A stretch of 49,553 nucleotides of DNA. Source: Alistipes sp. (GTDB lineage: Bacteria; Bacteroidota; Bacteroidia; Bacteroidales; Rikenellaceae). The notes below the pieces were generated by a model. The model saw only the letters and a list, made by a program, of their open reading frames with translations. It was not told the DNA's origin and did not search any database. The stretch lies in contig JAHHQN010000014.1 in the NCBI GenBank assembly GCA_020026375.1, forward strand, positions 1 to 49,553. Reading direction: 5' to 3'. Below, piece after piece: positions 41,501 to 49,553 of this stretch. Every line of letters begins with the position of its first letter. Positions within the stretch are counted from its first letter, which is position 1. A program made the position numbers and the translations under genes.

Positions 41501-41546
41501 AAACGTCGGACACTCCTTTCCTGTGTGAAGGTGTGTCCGACGTTTT
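41501..41546. terminator. bidirectional terminator
   Basis: ACGTCGGACAC and GTGTCCGACGT form a long stem with a T-run on the plus side and AAAA on the other, so it can end both the plus-strand OMP gene and minus-strand rnhB. Confidence 0.9.
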
Positions 41547-41566
41547 GTGTGTCGTTATGCGGTGGC

Positions 41567-42166
41567 TCAGAACGAGAGTTCGAGCTGGTCGGTCTCGTGG
41601 TTGAACGTCACGCGGTGGTAGGGCGAGAGTCCGTAGCGGCGCACGGCCAGACGGTGTTCGCGCGTGGGGTAGCCCTTGTTCTTCTGCCAGCCGTACTGGG
41701 GATACTCCTCCGCCAGACGGAGCATGTACTCGTCGCGGTGGGTCTTGGCCAGCACCGAGGCGGCTGCTATGTCGGCATAGGTGGCGTCGCCCTTGATGCA
41801 GCAGTGGTAGGGCAGGTCGAGCGTGGTGCGGAAACGGTTGCCGTCGATGGCCAGAAACTGCGGCCGCGGGTCGAGCCGTGCCGCCGCGAGCGACATGCCC
41901 TCGAACGAGGCATTGAGAATGTTGATCTGGTCGATGCGTTCGGGCGAGACCGCCTCCACGGCCCAGGCCACGGCTTCGCGTTCGATGACGGCGCGCAGCT
42001 TGTTGCGGTTGCGCTCGCTCATCTGTTTCGAGTCGTTGAGCAGCGGGTCGTGGAAATCGGGCGGCAGGATAACCGCCGCGGCAAATACCGCTCCGGCCAG
42101 ACAACCGCGTCCGGCTTCGTCGCATCCGGCCTCCGTGAGGTCGTATTGGTATTGGAGTGTTAGCAT
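41567..42166 (-). CDS. rnhB: Ribonuclease HII
   Basis: 199 aa, family length. It removes RNA from RNA-DNA hybrids and single ribonucleotides. The conserved acidic residues are D16 and E17 (AGCDEAGRGCLAG), D108 (FLAIDGNRF) and D127 (IKGDATYADIAAAS), with LAKTHRDEYM and the ENKGY-like QKNKGYPTREH block. A perfect TAATTTTG -7 box ends only 4 nt before the ATG, so the mRNA may be leaderless. It is divergent from the DUF6427-like gene. Confidence 0.95.
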   Translation of the reverse strand: MLTLQYQYDLTEAGCDEAGRGCLAGAVFAAAVILPPDFHDPLLNDSKQMSERNRNKLRAVIEREAVAWAVEAVSPERIDQINILNASFEGMSLAAARLDPRPQFLAIDGNRFRTTLDLPYHCCIKGDATYADIAAASVLAKTHRDEYMLRLAEEYPQYGWQKNKGYPTREHRLAVRRYGLSPYHRVTFNHETDQLELSF

Positions 42167-42170
42167 GCGG

Positions 42171-42178
42171 CAAAATTA
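42171..42178 (-). promoter_or_regulatory. rnhB -7 box
   Basis: TAATTTTG on the minus strand, 4 nt before the ATG. If it is used, the start codon is at or within a few nucleotides of the transcript start. Confidence 0.6.
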
Positions 42179-42212
42179 GAAATAAAAAGCAGAGATTACC
42201 GCTTTTTTTGAG

Positions 42213-42220
42213 TAATTTTG
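42213..42220 (+). promoter_or_regulatory. -7 box of the DUF6427-like gene
   Basis: TAATTTTG, 27 nt before the ATG at 42248. It supports 42248 over an upstream TTG at 42218, which is inside this box. Confidence 0.6.
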
Positions 42221-42247
42221 TCACTTACATCATTTATCGGAGAAAGC

Positions 42248-43237
42248 ATGAATTTCAGTATCGTGAGACAGACCCTCGGCCAGGCATTGGTCATGTTGGT
42301 GGTTTTTGCAGTCATGGCCGTGACGGCCGGAGCCGTGGGGGGCGAAACGCTGTCGGGCGACCTTCCGTACGGTATGGCCATGCCGTTGCCGGGGGTGCTG
42401 CTGCGTCAGGCGGAGGGACTTCTGCCCGTGGTGAGCCGTCTGGTGGCGTTGCTGCTCTTTGTGGCGGCCGGACTGGCCGTGGGACGCATGACCGTGCGCT
42501 ACAACCTCTACTCGTCGCCCACCTTCATGGCCGTGTCGCTCTTTGCGATGGTGGCCTGCGGTCTGTCGGGCGGCGACGACCTGCTGCCCGAAATGGTGCT
42601 GACGGCACTCTTTGCCTTCTCGTGCAAGAACTTCTCCGGCTCGATTATCAACGGTTACAGCTTCGACGCCATCTTCTGCGGCGCGTTCTATCTGGGACTC
42701 ATGCCGCTCTTCGATGCCGGCTGCGCCATACTACTGCCGCTCGTCCCCGTGGGGCTGCTGCTCTTCCGCCGCACCAGCCGCGAGGCCGTGGTGGCGCTGG
42801 TGGGCGTGCTGCTGCCGCTGATGACCTTCTCGTATGTCAACTGGGCGCTGTCGGGCGACTTCCGCGCGCCGATGTACTATATCCTGCGTCCGTTTGCCGA
42901 CGGCGGGTTCTTCGCACTGATCGGGGAGCTGCCCCTGTGGCGTCTGGTGCTGGTCGGGAGCGTGCTTTCGGGGGGTGTGGTCGCCGCGTCGATTTTCGTG
43001 GCGAGCTTCTTCTCGATGAGCAACCGTGCGCGTCAGATTCTCATCTACCACATCGTCGCCGCACTGCTGGTGGTGGGCGGTCTGCTGCTGCCGGCCGCCT
43101 CCGACGCACAGACGGTGCTGCTGGCCGTCACCTCGTCGGTGCTGCTTCCCGTGCTGTTTGTCCGCCTGCGCTACTGGGTGGCCGCGGTGCTGTATGCGGT
43201 GTTGGCGATTTTGTCCTGTTGCAATATTTTATTGTAA
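42248..43237 (+). CDS. Polytopic membrane protein, DUF6427-like
   Basis: 329 aa with about eight to ten hydrophobic segments (for example MLVVFAVMAVTAGAVGG, VALLLFVAAGLAVG, ALVGVLLPLMTFSYVNWAL, LLVVGGLLLPAASDA). The overall pattern resembles Bacteroidetes-specific DUF6427 proteins, which have no established function. No catalytic motif is visible. It lies on the opposite strand to rnhB and 150 bp before the AraC gene. Confidence 0.75.
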   Translation: MNFSIVRQTLGQALVMLVVFAVMAVTAGAVGGETLSGDLPYGMAMPLPGVLLRQAEGLLPVVSRLVALLLFVAAGLAVGRMTVRYNLYSSPTFMAVSLFAMVACGLSGGDDLLPEMVLTALFAFSCKNFSGSIINGYSFDAIFCGAFYLGLMPLFDAGCAILLPLVPVGLLLFRRTSREAVVALVGVLLPLMTFSYVNWALSGDFRAPMYYILRPFADGGFFALIGELPLWRLVLVGSVLSGGVVAASIFVASFFSMSNRARQILIYHIVAALLVVGGLLLPAASDAQTVLLAVTSSVLLPVLFVRLRYWVAAVLYAVLAILSCCNILL

Positions 43238-43334
43238 CGACATATATGGCCTACTCGGGGGTTGTAATGGGTTAATTTGCATGTAAAAAGCTGTTTTTGT
43301 GCCTTTGGGGATTTTTTGTTTAAATAAAATATTG

Positions 43335-43342
43335 TATATTTG
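43335..43342 (+). promoter_or_regulatory. -7 box of the AraC-type gene
   Basis: TATATTTG, a perfect TAnnTTTG. A TTTG lies 16 nt upstream, slightly short of the usual spacing. Leader about 45 nt. Confidence 0.6.
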
Positions 43343-43390
43343 AATTGTCTTATCGTATCGGTCACGACAAACACAACAAAATACAATACT

Positions 43391-44296
43391 ATGAAACAAA
43401 CTGAAACAACTTTCACCCATCAACCCGTCATCAACAAATATCTGGAAACCGTCAATACAGGCATTCACTCCCAGCTGCTCTCGCGCTATGCCATCGGTTA
43501 TCTGGTGCGTGGTGTCAAGCGGGTCTACAACGGTGACAAGTGCCAGACGATTCGCAAGGGCGAAGTCTTCTATTTCGGGTTGGGGTATCATCATGTCGAG
43601 AACATTCCCGAGAACGGACAACCTTTCGAGCAGATTCTGTTCTTCTACACGCCGGAGGACATTCAGCGCATTCTGCTCCATCTCAATATCACTTACGGAC
43701 TGAAAATCGCCGCCGATGACTCGACGGCTGCCGCTTCGGTATCCTATCTGGTCACCGAGGCCGGCGGTGCGTTGCGCAACTTCTTCCAGAACATCGTGAG
43801 CATGCGTGCCGATTCGGGCGCCGAGCGCGACCTGACGGAGGAGCAGCTCAAGATGACCGAACTCATCTATCTGATTCTCTCACAGGAGAATTCTCCCCTG
43901 CGCAGTGCCATTCTGAGCAATGTTGACACCGAGAAGAAGCACTTCGAACAGGTCATCTACGAGCATATTTTCCGCGACATCTCCATCGAGGAACTCTCGC
44001 GGCTGACCAACCGCTCGCTCACCTCGTTCAAGAAGGAGTTTCGCCGCCATTTCGAATTTCCGCCCCACAAGTGGTTTATCCGCCAGTGCCTCATGCACTC
44101 GCGCCTGCTGCTCATTTCCACTTCGAAATCCATCTCCGAAATCGGCAACGAATGCTCGTTCCCGAATACCTCTCATTTCATAAAATTATTCAAAAAGGCC
44201 TATGACCTTACGCCTGCCGCATACAGAAGCCGCCATTTGAAGTCCGAAGATGCGAAAAGCAGGGTGGGTAACATACAGATTAGTACGATTGTTTAG
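43391..44296 (+). CDS. AraC-family transcriptional regulator
   Basis: 301 aa. The N-terminal ~150 residues look like a cupin-like sensor domain (QTIRKGEVFYFGLGYHHVENIP). The C-terminal ~100 residues form the double helix-turn-helix: DISIEELSRLTNRSLTSFKK then SISEIGNECSFPNTSHFIK, ending in the AYDLTPAAYR-type motif. I chose 43391 as start because it follows the promoter; an earlier in-frame codon at 43340 lies inside the -7 box. Ligand and targets are unknown. The next unit is a candidate small RNA. Confidence 0.9.
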   Translation: MKQTETTFTHQPVINKYLETVNTGIHSQLLSRYAIGYLVRGVKRVYNGDKCQTIRKGEVFYFGLGYHHVENIPENGQPFEQILFFYTPEDIQRILLHLNITYGLKIAADDSTAAASVSYLVTEAGGALRNFFQNIVSMRADSGAERDLTEEQLKMTELIYLILSQENSPLRSAILSNVDTEKKHFEQVIYEHIFRDISIEELSRLTNRSLTSFKKEFRRHFEFPPHKWFIRQCLMHSRLLLISTSKSISEIGNECSFPNTSHFIKLFKKAYDLTPAAYRSRHLKSEDAKSRVGNIQISTIV

Positions 44297-44388
44297 AAAG
44301 TTCGGGGAGAAGAGTGTTTTATTTTGAAAATAATTTAATAATAGCAGAAGGCTGCGCTCCGATTTTGATAAAAAAAATTCAAAATATA

Positions 44389-44419
44389 TTTGTTTTTTCT
44401 AAATAATATTTTACCTTTG
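44389..44419 (+). promoter_or_regulatory. promoter of the candidate small RNA
   Basis: TTTG (44389-44392), a 19-nt gap, and TACCTTTG (44412-44419). This is the best-matched promoter in the window, yet no gene follows it for more than 1 kb. Confidence 0.8.
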
Positions 44420-44423
44420 TAAT

Positions 44424-44512
44424 ACAAATCGTGGGTGAAAACCCACTCTCATTAACCTAACTAACCTAAACAAAGGGCTGACTTTGTGAAAACTCAGCCC
44501 TTTATCTTTTGA
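44424..44512 (+). ncRNA. candidate small RNA of about 85-90 nt
   Basis: A consensus promoter is followed by a GTGGGT/ACCCAC hairpin with a GAAA loop (44431-44446), a single-stranded ATTAACCTAACTAACCTAAA stretch (44451-44470), and a terminator-type hairpin AAAGGGCTGA/TCAGCCCTTT (44472-44481 with 44494-44503) with a T-rich tail. No start codon is present. A second hairpin (44541-44570) follows. It may act in trans or be an attenuator whose downstream gene has been lost. Confidence 0.55.
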
Positions 44513-44540
44513 AATCAACTTACCTTTACGACAGATACAG

Positions 44541-44575
44541 AGGGTTTCTCCGCAGTGGGCGGAGGAACCCTTTTC
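44541..44575 (+). terminator. hairpin after the candidate small RNA
   Basis: AGGGTTTCTCCGC pairs with GCGGAGGAACCCT with one mismatch, followed by TTTT. It could be a backup terminator. Confidence 0.55.
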
Positions 44576-44657
44576 AAAAAAATTATTTTCTTCCTCCGTT
44601 TTTAATTACAATATTAACAACTCTTTGAGAAGGTGAATTTTGGCTGCCGTGAGCGGA

Positions 44658-44689
44658 TTATCCCTATTTTTATATAAAAATAGGGATAA
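44658..44689. repeat. 32-bp perfect palindrome
   Basis: The 16-base half TTATCCCTATTTTTAT (44658-44673) is followed by its exact reverse complement, with no spacer. GTGAGCGG flanks both sides (about 44649 and 44699). It may form a cruciform, a bidirectional terminator or a protein-binding site. Confidence 0.85.
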
Positions 44690-45500
44690 AGTTCTGTGTG
44701 TGAGCGGCGGAAGGTAAAGAATTGTACCAAATGTCCGATTTTCTGTTTCGAACGGTCTTTCAATTCGGTACGAAAGGCGGTGAAGGGGTGTGAAAACTCA
44801 GGCAGGGAATTTTCGGACAATATCGTCACGGTGGCTTCCGTGACGGATTTTCGTTACAAAAGCATGAAAATGGGAGGGATAGCCCTTGCGGTTGTCGGAG
44901 GTGTCGGTAGGTGGTTGTCGGCCGAATCCGCCCCGAACGGGGAGGGCGGAAGATGCGGTCGCGCAAAAAAACAGGAGGTGTTTTTTCGCAGATTGGCGTT
45001 GGCGGAGGGCGGAACACTCTTCGAAATAGGAACAGGTGCGGAGGTCGGAGTCGGTGGGGTGTGGGGCGCGGTGGCAGCGGAAGCGGCGGCACGAAGGCCG
45101 CGCGTCCGTGGAGCGGTGGGGTGCATAAGCCGCGTGTTTATGGGGCGGCGCACAAAAAGAGGCGGCGGTCGGCGCGGTGGCAGCGGAAGATTGGGTGTCA
45201 AGTGGCGGCGGTCGGGTGTTGGCACACGAAGGCCGCGCGTTTATGGGGTGGCGGCGCACGAAAACAGGCGAGCGCAGGGCGGCGGCCAAAAGTGTTGCAA
45301 AAATCTTCGGCGGAGTGCGCAGTGATGGAACGCGATTTGATGCAGTGGCGTGAGGCTGTGGCACATGGCTCCGCAGGGGCGGTCGCGGTGTGGCCTGTCG
45401 GGGTGAGAATATTGGTAAAAAATGCCCTCCCGACCGAAAAACCGTAAGCGAAAAAGTGTCGGAAAATGACGGTTTGTTGCGATATTAATCCCTCGCGGAC
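44690..45500. other. gene-free stretch with GC-rich degenerate repeats
   Basis: Low-complexity frames rich in Gly/Arg. A unit with GCGCGGTGGCAGCGGAAG and CACGAAGGCCGCGCGT recurs at about 45067 and 45173, and again at 45220. No gene is supported. Confidence 0.55.
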
Positions 45501-45523
45501 GAGTAAATGTCAATATTTTTTCC

Positions 45524-45531
45524 TATTTTTG
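45524..45531 (+). promoter_or_regulatory. lipA -7 box
   Basis: TATTTTTG, 25 nt before the lipA ATG. It gives a short leader. Confidence 0.5.
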
Positions 45532-45556
45532 CAGTAATTGGGAAAACTAAAATCAG

Positions 45557-46438
45557 ATGCCAAAGTTTAACGACAGGGCCGAGATGCCCAAAAAACCAAG
45601 TTGGCTGAAAATCAGACTTCACCGCACCGAGGAGTATGCCCAGGTGCGCCACATCGTCGAGCGGCATGGTCTCCACACCATTTGCAGCAGCGGTCACTGC
45701 CCCAATCAAGCGGAATGCTGGAGCAAACGCACGGCGACATTCATGATTTTGGGCGACATCTGCACCCGCTGCTGCCGCTTCTGCGCCACGGCGACCGGAC
45801 GTCCCCTGCCGCCCGATGACGACGAACCGCGCCGGGTGGCCGAGAGCATCTCGCTCATGGGTCTGAAATATGTCGTGCTGACCTCCGTCACGCGCGACGA
45901 CCTGCCCGACGGCGGTGCGCACCACTGGGCGCGCACCGTGGAGGCCATACGCGAGCAATGTCCCGGTGTGGTCATCGAGCTGCTGATTCCCGATATGGAC
46001 GCGCGTCCCGAACTGCTCGACATCGTGCTGGCCTCCCACCCCGACGTGATCGGCCACAACATCGAAACCGTCGAGCGGCTCACCCCCGAGGTGAGGTCGA
46101 GGGCCAAGTACCGCACCAGTCTTGCTACCCTGGAGTATCTCCACCGCCGCGGTGCCACCACCAAGAGCGGCATCATGGTGGGACTGGGCGAGAGCGACGA
46201 CGAAGTGCTGGCCACCCTCCGCGACCTGCGTGAGGTGGGGGTGGGTATCGTCACCATCGGCCAATACCTGCGTCCCACACTCGAACACTATCCCGTGGCG
46301 GAGTACGTCACCCCCGAGAAGTTCGACCGCTACCGCGAAAAGAGTTTGGAGATGGGCTTCGGCTACTGCGCCAGCGCACCCATGGTGCGTTCGTCGTACC
46401 GCGCGGAGGAAGCCCTCGCAAAAATGAAAAATTTGTAG
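45557..46438 (+). CDS. lipA: Lipoyl synthase
   Basis: 293 aa radical-SAM enzyme that inserts two sulfur atoms into protein-bound octanoyl groups. The auxiliary cluster cysteines are C43, C48 and C54 (CSSGHCPNQAEC); the radical-SAM cysteines are C69, C73 and C76 (CTRCCRFC, the CxxxCxxC motif). RSSYRAEE near the C-terminus provides the conserved serine ligand. First gene of an operon with lipB and recJ; lipB starts 2 bp after its stop. Confidence 0.97.
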   Translation: MPKFNDRAEMPKKPSWLKIRLHRTEEYAQVRHIVERHGLHTICSSGHCPNQAECWSKRTATFMILGDICTRCCRFCATATGRPLPPDDDEPRRVAESISLMGLKYVVLTSVTRDDLPDGGAHHWARTVEAIREQCPGVVIELLIPDMDARPELLDIVLASHPDVIGHNIETVERLTPEVRSRAKYRTSLATLEYLHRRGATTKSGIMVGLGESDDEVLATLRDLREVGVGIVTIGQYLRPTLEHYPVAEYVTPEKFDRYREKSLEMGFGYCASAPMVRSSYRAEEALAKMKNL

Positions 46439-46440
46439 TC

Positions 46441-47136
46441 ATGAAAGCTTTGTGTCGCCCCCTCGGCAAGATGGATTACAAGGAGTGCTGGCAACTCCAA
46501 CAGTCACTGTTCGACCGGATGGTGGCCGCAAAGCAACATCATATCCCCGAAACCGAGGAGCAGGCCGCTTGTGCCGGTACGCTCCTGCTGGTGGAACATC
46601 CGCCCGTCTATACCCTGGGTAAAAGCGGCAAGATGTCCAACATGCTCATCACGGAGGAGCGTCTCCGTGGGTTGGGTGCTGCGTTTTACCACATCGACCG
46701 TGGCGGTGATGTCACCTTCCACGGGTGGGGGCAGCTGGTGGGTTACCCCATTCTCGACCTCGAAAAACTGGGCCTGGGACTCAAATCCTACATCTCCAAA
46801 CTCGAAGAGGCGGTTATCCGCACCGTGGCTCACTACGGCATCGAAGGCTCCCGTATCGAAGGAGCTTCGGGTGTGTGGATACGCCATGAGGGCTGCGCTC
46901 CGTGCAAAATCTGCGCAATAGGAGTGCGCTCGTCACGTTATATTACCATGCACGGCTTCGCACTCAATGTGTCGACCGACCTGAGCTGGTTCCACAACAT
47001 CAACCCCTGCGGATTTACCGACCGCGGGGTCACCTCCATCGAGCGCGAAACAGGACGCTCTGTCGATTTAGACGAGGTGATGGATTTGGTAGTGAAGTAT
47101 TTAAGTGAAGAATTAGATGTTAAAATATATAAATAG
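46441..47136 (+). CDS. lipB: Lipoyl(octanoyl) transferase
   Basis: 231 aa. It transfers octanoyl from acyl-carrier protein to lipoyl domains, making the substrate of LipA. Catalytic residues are K156 (APCKICAIGVRSSRYITMHG) and C190 (INPCGF). DRGGDVTFHGWGQLVGYP is the family block, with Trp where Pro is usual. It directly follows lipA and the two work in series. It ends 8 bp before recJ. Confidence 0.96.
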   Translation: MKALCRPLGKMDYKECWQLQQSLFDRMVAAKQHHIPETEEQAACAGTLLLVEHPPVYTLGKSGKMSNMLITEERLRGLGAAFYHIDRGGDVTFHGWGQLVGYPILDLEKLGLGLKSYISKLEEAVIRTVAHYGIEGSRIEGASGVWIRHEGCAPCKICAIGVRSSRYITMHGFALNVSTDLSWFHNINPCGFTDRGVTSIERETGRSVDLDEVMDLVVKYLSEELDVKIYK

Positions 47137-47144
47137 TAAATCTT

Positions 47145-48911
47145 ATGCCCATAGAAAAACGATGGGTAGTCAAGCCGCAGGGAGATCCCCAAACGGTGGC
47201 ACACCTCGCCACCGAATTGAAGATCCCTTCAGTCCTGGCTAACCTACTGGTTCAAAGAGGCATAGATACCGTAGAGAAGACCAACAGGTTCTTTAACCCG
47301 AGCCTCGCCGACCTCCATGACCCGTTCCTGATGAAGGATATGGACATTGCGGTGGCGCGTGTCGAGAAGGCCGTCAGAGACAATGAGAAAATCATGGTCT
47401 ATGGCGACTACGATGTCGACGGCTGTACGGCCGTGGCTTTGGTGTATAAGTTCCTCAGGCTCATCGGGCATAAAAACCTGATGTTCTACATCCCCGACCG
47501 ATATACCGAAGGCTATGGCATATCGGTGAAAGGTATCGACCTGGCCGCCCACAAGGGCGTCGGGCTGATTATTGCTTTGGATTGTGGTATCAAGGCAATG
47601 GAGAAGGTAGCCTATGCCAAAAGTAAAGGAGTGGATTTCATAATCTGCGACCACCATCTGCCGGCTGACGAAATTCCGCAGGCGGTAGCTGTCCTCGACC
47701 CCAAAAGGGTCGACTGTTCCTACCCGTTCGACGAACTGTCGGGCTGCGGTGTGGGGTTCAAACTCGTGCAGGCCTATGCCATGACCCACGGCATACCCTC
47801 CGAGCCGGTGTTGGAGCTGCTCGACCTGCTGGTCGTCAGCATAGCGTCGGATATTGTGCCGCTGGTCGGCGAAAACCGCGTGCTGGCCTACTACGGCCTC
47901 AAGATTCTCAACAGCAAACCCTGCAACGGTCTGCTGTCGATTATCAAGATATGCGGCCTCGACAAGCACAACATCACCATCGACGACATCGTCTTCAAAA
48001 TCGGACCGCGCATCAACGCCGCTGGACGCATGCGTATGGACGAGAACGACGAGAATGCCTCTCCCTCGGGCGGACATGCCGCCGTGGAGTTGCTCATCGA
48101 GGGCAACAAGCAGCAGGCCGCCGAGTTCGGCAACGTGATTGACGCCTACAACCAGGATCGCAAGTCGATAGACCGCACCGTGACGCAGGAGGCGCACGAC
48201 TACATCGAGAGCAATCCCGAACTCAAGGCGCGGAAGAGTACCGTGGTCTACAACCCCAAGTGGATGAAGGGTATCGTGGGCATCGTGGCCTCACGACTCA
48301 TCGAGACCTACTACCGTCCCACGGTGGTGCTGACCATGAGCAACGGATTTGTGACTGGCTCGGCACGTTCCGTGCCGGGATTCGACCTCTATCAGGCCGT
48401 GGAGTCCTGCTCCGACCTGCTGGAGAACTTCGGCGGACACATGTACGCCGCAGGTCTGACCATGCGACCCGAGAATGTGGTGGAGTTCACACGACGTTTC
48501 AACGACTTCGTGGAGGAACACATCGACCCCCAGATGCTCGTCCCCGAGGTGGAAATCGACAGCGAGCTGCTCTTCTCCGACGTGACACCGCGTTTCCGTG
48601 AGCATCTCAGCCGTTTCCAACCCTTCGGACCCGGAAACACTGCCCCCGTGTTCATGACACGCGGCGTGAGCAACCACGGCGATGCCAAACTTGTCGGTCT
48701 CGAACTTGAGCATCTGCGCATGAACCTCTTTCAGCGTCAGAAGCCCAACACCAAGATTCAGGCCATCGCCTTCCAGCAGCCTACCCACTACGAGTGGGTG
48801 CGCTCCGGACGACCGATTGACGTGTGCTATCAGATTGTCGAGAACCACTACCGCGGCATGGTGTCTACACAGCTGCGTATCAAGGATATAAAGCCGGTAT
48901 CCGGCCGCTAA
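47145..48911 (+). CDS. recJ: Single-stranded-DNA-specific exonuclease RecJ
   Basis: 588 aa, family length. It degrades single-stranded DNA 5'-3' in recombination and repair. The DHH-superfamily motifs are present: MVYGDYDVDGCTA (D88, D90, D92), ALDCGIK (D146), ICDHHLP (D169, H170, H171), PFDELSGCGVGFKL, and FKIGPRINAAGRM. The DHHA1 and OB-like C-terminal parts follow (TGSARSVPGFDLYQAVESCS). It lies 8 bp after lipB, so its expression is probably coupled to lipoate synthesis by operon structure only. Strong terminator follows. Confidence 0.96.
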   Translation: MPIEKRWVVKPQGDPQTVAHLATELKIPSVLANLLVQRGIDTVEKTNRFFNPSLADLHDPFLMKDMDIAVARVEKAVRDNEKIMVYGDYDVDGCTAVALVYKFLRLIGHKNLMFYIPDRYTEGYGISVKGIDLAAHKGVGLIIALDCGIKAMEKVAYAKSKGVDFIICDHHLPADEIPQAVAVLDPKRVDCSYPFDELSGCGVGFKLVQAYAMTHGIPSEPVLELLDLLVVSIASDIVPLVGENRVLAYYGLKILNSKPCNGLLSIIKICGLDKHNITIDDIVFKIGPRINAAGRMRMDENDENASPSGGHAAVELLIEGNKQQAAEFGNVIDAYNQDRKSIDRTVTQEAHDYIESNPELKARKSTVVYNPKWMKGIVGIVASRLIETYYRPTVVLTMSNGFVTGSARSVPGFDLYQAVESCSDLLENFGGHMYAAGLTMRPENVVEFTRRFNDFVEEHIDPQMLVPEVEIDSELLFSDVTPRFREHLSRFQPFGPGNTAPVFMTRGVSNHGDAKLVGLELEHLRMNLFQRQKPNTKIQAIAFQQPTHYEWVRSGRPIDVCYQIVENHYRGMVSTQLRIKDIKPVSGR

Positions 48912-48931
48912 TCCCCCTCCCTGACAACTAA

Positions 48932-48970
48932 ACGGGAGTGCTGCCATAAGGTCGCACTCCCGTTTTTTTT
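48932..48970 (+). terminator. recJ terminator
   Basis: ACGGGAGTGC (48932-48941) and GCACTCCCGT (48954-48963) form a perfect stem, followed by T residues. It directly borders the inverted repeat array. Confidence 0.93.
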
Positions 48971-48974
48971 GTTT

Positions 48975-49296
48975 TCCCCCTTTACCGTGCCGACCGACCG
49001 AAGCGTTGTAGCCCTGCGGAAGTAGAAGGGTCTGTGACCCTTGCGGTGTGTACGTACGCTGATATTCCGTGCCGACGGAGCAATTCGCGGTGACCTTGCG
49101 GAAGGGAAAGGGTCTGTGACCTTTGCGGTGTGTACGTACGCTGGTATGCCGTGCCGACAGAGCAAGGCGTTGTAACCTCGCGGTAGGAGAAGGGTCTGTG
49201 ACCCCCCTGCTGTTGCTTTACTGTGTGTATGTACGCTGGTATGCCGTGCTGACCGACCGTATAGCGGTGACCTTGCGGAAGGAAAAGGGTCTGTGA
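48975..49296 (-). repeat. 82-bp tandem repeat array, right locus
   Basis: In minus-strand reading, four GTCACAGAC starts (complements at 49030, 49112, 49194 and 49289) have spacings of 82, 82 and 95 bp; the longer one has the same 13-base insertion as the left array. It points at the recJ terminator, convergent as at the other loci. Confidence 0.88.
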
Positions 49297-49484
49297 CCCC
49301 TCGTCGGGGGCGACAAATCCGCCCCCTTGCCGGGGGGCGCTCCCGGATTGAGCTTTAAGTTGACGGTGTGAGTTGCCGTGCTGACAGAGCGAAGCGTTGT
49401 ACCTTTGCGGAAGGAAAAGGGTCTGTGACCCCGCTCCCGGATTGAGCTTTTAGTTGACGGTGTGAGTTTACGGTGTGTGCTTTG
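49297..49484 (-). repeat. linker, right locus
   Basis: Inverted linker with the C-rich/G-rich hairpin region, CTCAATCCGGGAGCG (twice) and another repeat unit starting at 49421. Arrangement matches the middle locus. Confidence 0.75.
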
Positions 49485-49553
49485 CGGAGAGGGGGGCTTT
49501 TTTTGCAAAAAAGCCTGCAAAATGTCGTTACCCTCCCCTCATTCATGCGAGCA
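49485..49553 (-). repeat. 125-nt inverted-repeat element, partial copy 3
   Basis: The 3' 69 nt of the element in minus orientation: CGGAGAGGGGGG outer arm, T/A palindrome, right middle arm and TCATGCGAGCA apex. It is cut by the window end. It matches copy 2 more closely than copy 1. Confidence 0.7.

Noticed and set aside
44696..45325. 209-aa frame in the gap before lipA
   Set aside because: Gly/Arg-rich translation of GC-rich degenerate repeats, with no family match and no promoter.
48975..49296. 82-bp repeat arrays read as CRISPR
   Set aside because: Units are contiguous and similar along their whole length, with no unique spacers, and no cas gene is nearby.
1..49553. tRNA, rRNA, riboswitch or prophage genes
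   Set aside because: No TpsiC-arm/acceptor pattern, rRNA core, known riboswitch-like leader, integrase with phage genes or transposase was seen. XerD at 26780 is the housekeeping dimer-resolution recombinase.

Overview
The window looks like a chromosomal segment from a GC-rich member of the phylum Bacteroidetes, most likely order Bacteroidales and Alistipes/Rikenellaceae-like. The evidence is: -7 boxes of the TAnnTTTG type in front of many genes with almost no Shine-Dalgarno sequences; Bacteroidetes-type proteins (S46 dipeptidyl-peptidase, Mrp without its CxxC, a GlsA/GlsB-like acyltransferase pair, DUF6427- and DUF4136-like proteins); and a DNPR-type MurE, which points to meso-diaminopimelate peptidoglycan. 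The species call is inference. I found no tRNA, rRNA, CRISPR array, insertion-sequence transposase or prophage gene.

Layout. 1-1159 is non-coding: a 137-bp tandem duplication, one parS-like palindrome and a composite repeat locus. 1160-4267 (minus) holds ilvE and metG. 4268-5300 is a gene-free stretch with two perfect parS-like palindromes, a perfect DnaA box and many A-tracts. 5301-8142 (minus) has the rplY-pth operon and galE. 8487-10170 (plus) is kbl plus an Lrp/AsnC regulator. 10171-12035 is gene-free and repeat-rich, including a second composite repeat locus. 12036-16571 (minus) has mrp, nadA and an S46 peptidase. 17052-23075 (plus) has sppA, queD and polA. 23076-25173 is gene-free with an extreme pyrimidine/purine strand bias. 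25174-26728 (minus) is prmA-recO, divergent from xerD. 28034-29908 (minus) is a glsA-glsB-like lipid operon. 30002-39869 (plus) is a partial division and cell-wall cluster: rsmH, ftsL-like, ftsI, murE, mraY, murD, ftsW, hslR. 40181-44296 has a DUF4136-like lipoprotein, an outer-membrane protein, rnhB (minus), a DUF6427-like membrane protein and an AraC regulator. 44297-45556 holds a candidate small RNA and a 32-bp perfect palindrome. 45557-48911 is the lipA-lipB-recJ operon. 48912-49553 is the third composite repeat locus, inverted.

The coding content is mostly housekeeping: cell-wall precursor synthesis and septation, lipoate synthesis, NAD, queuosine, replication and repair. The unusual material lies between genes. 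(1) A composite repeat occurs three times, always next to the 3' end of a gene and pointing at that gene's terminator. It has a 125-nt inverted-repeat element, whose stems differ between copies but stay paired, followed by tandem units with an exact 82-bp period. (2) parS-like sites and DnaA-box-like motifs, including three intergenic loci with paired GTTGATAAC sites exactly 23 bp apart, suggest an origin-proximal location. (3) A promoter-plus-terminator unit at about 44.4 kb looks like a small RNA gene. (4) PolA carries two QGDLF clamp-binding-like motifs in an unusual linker. None of these could be tested by database search here.
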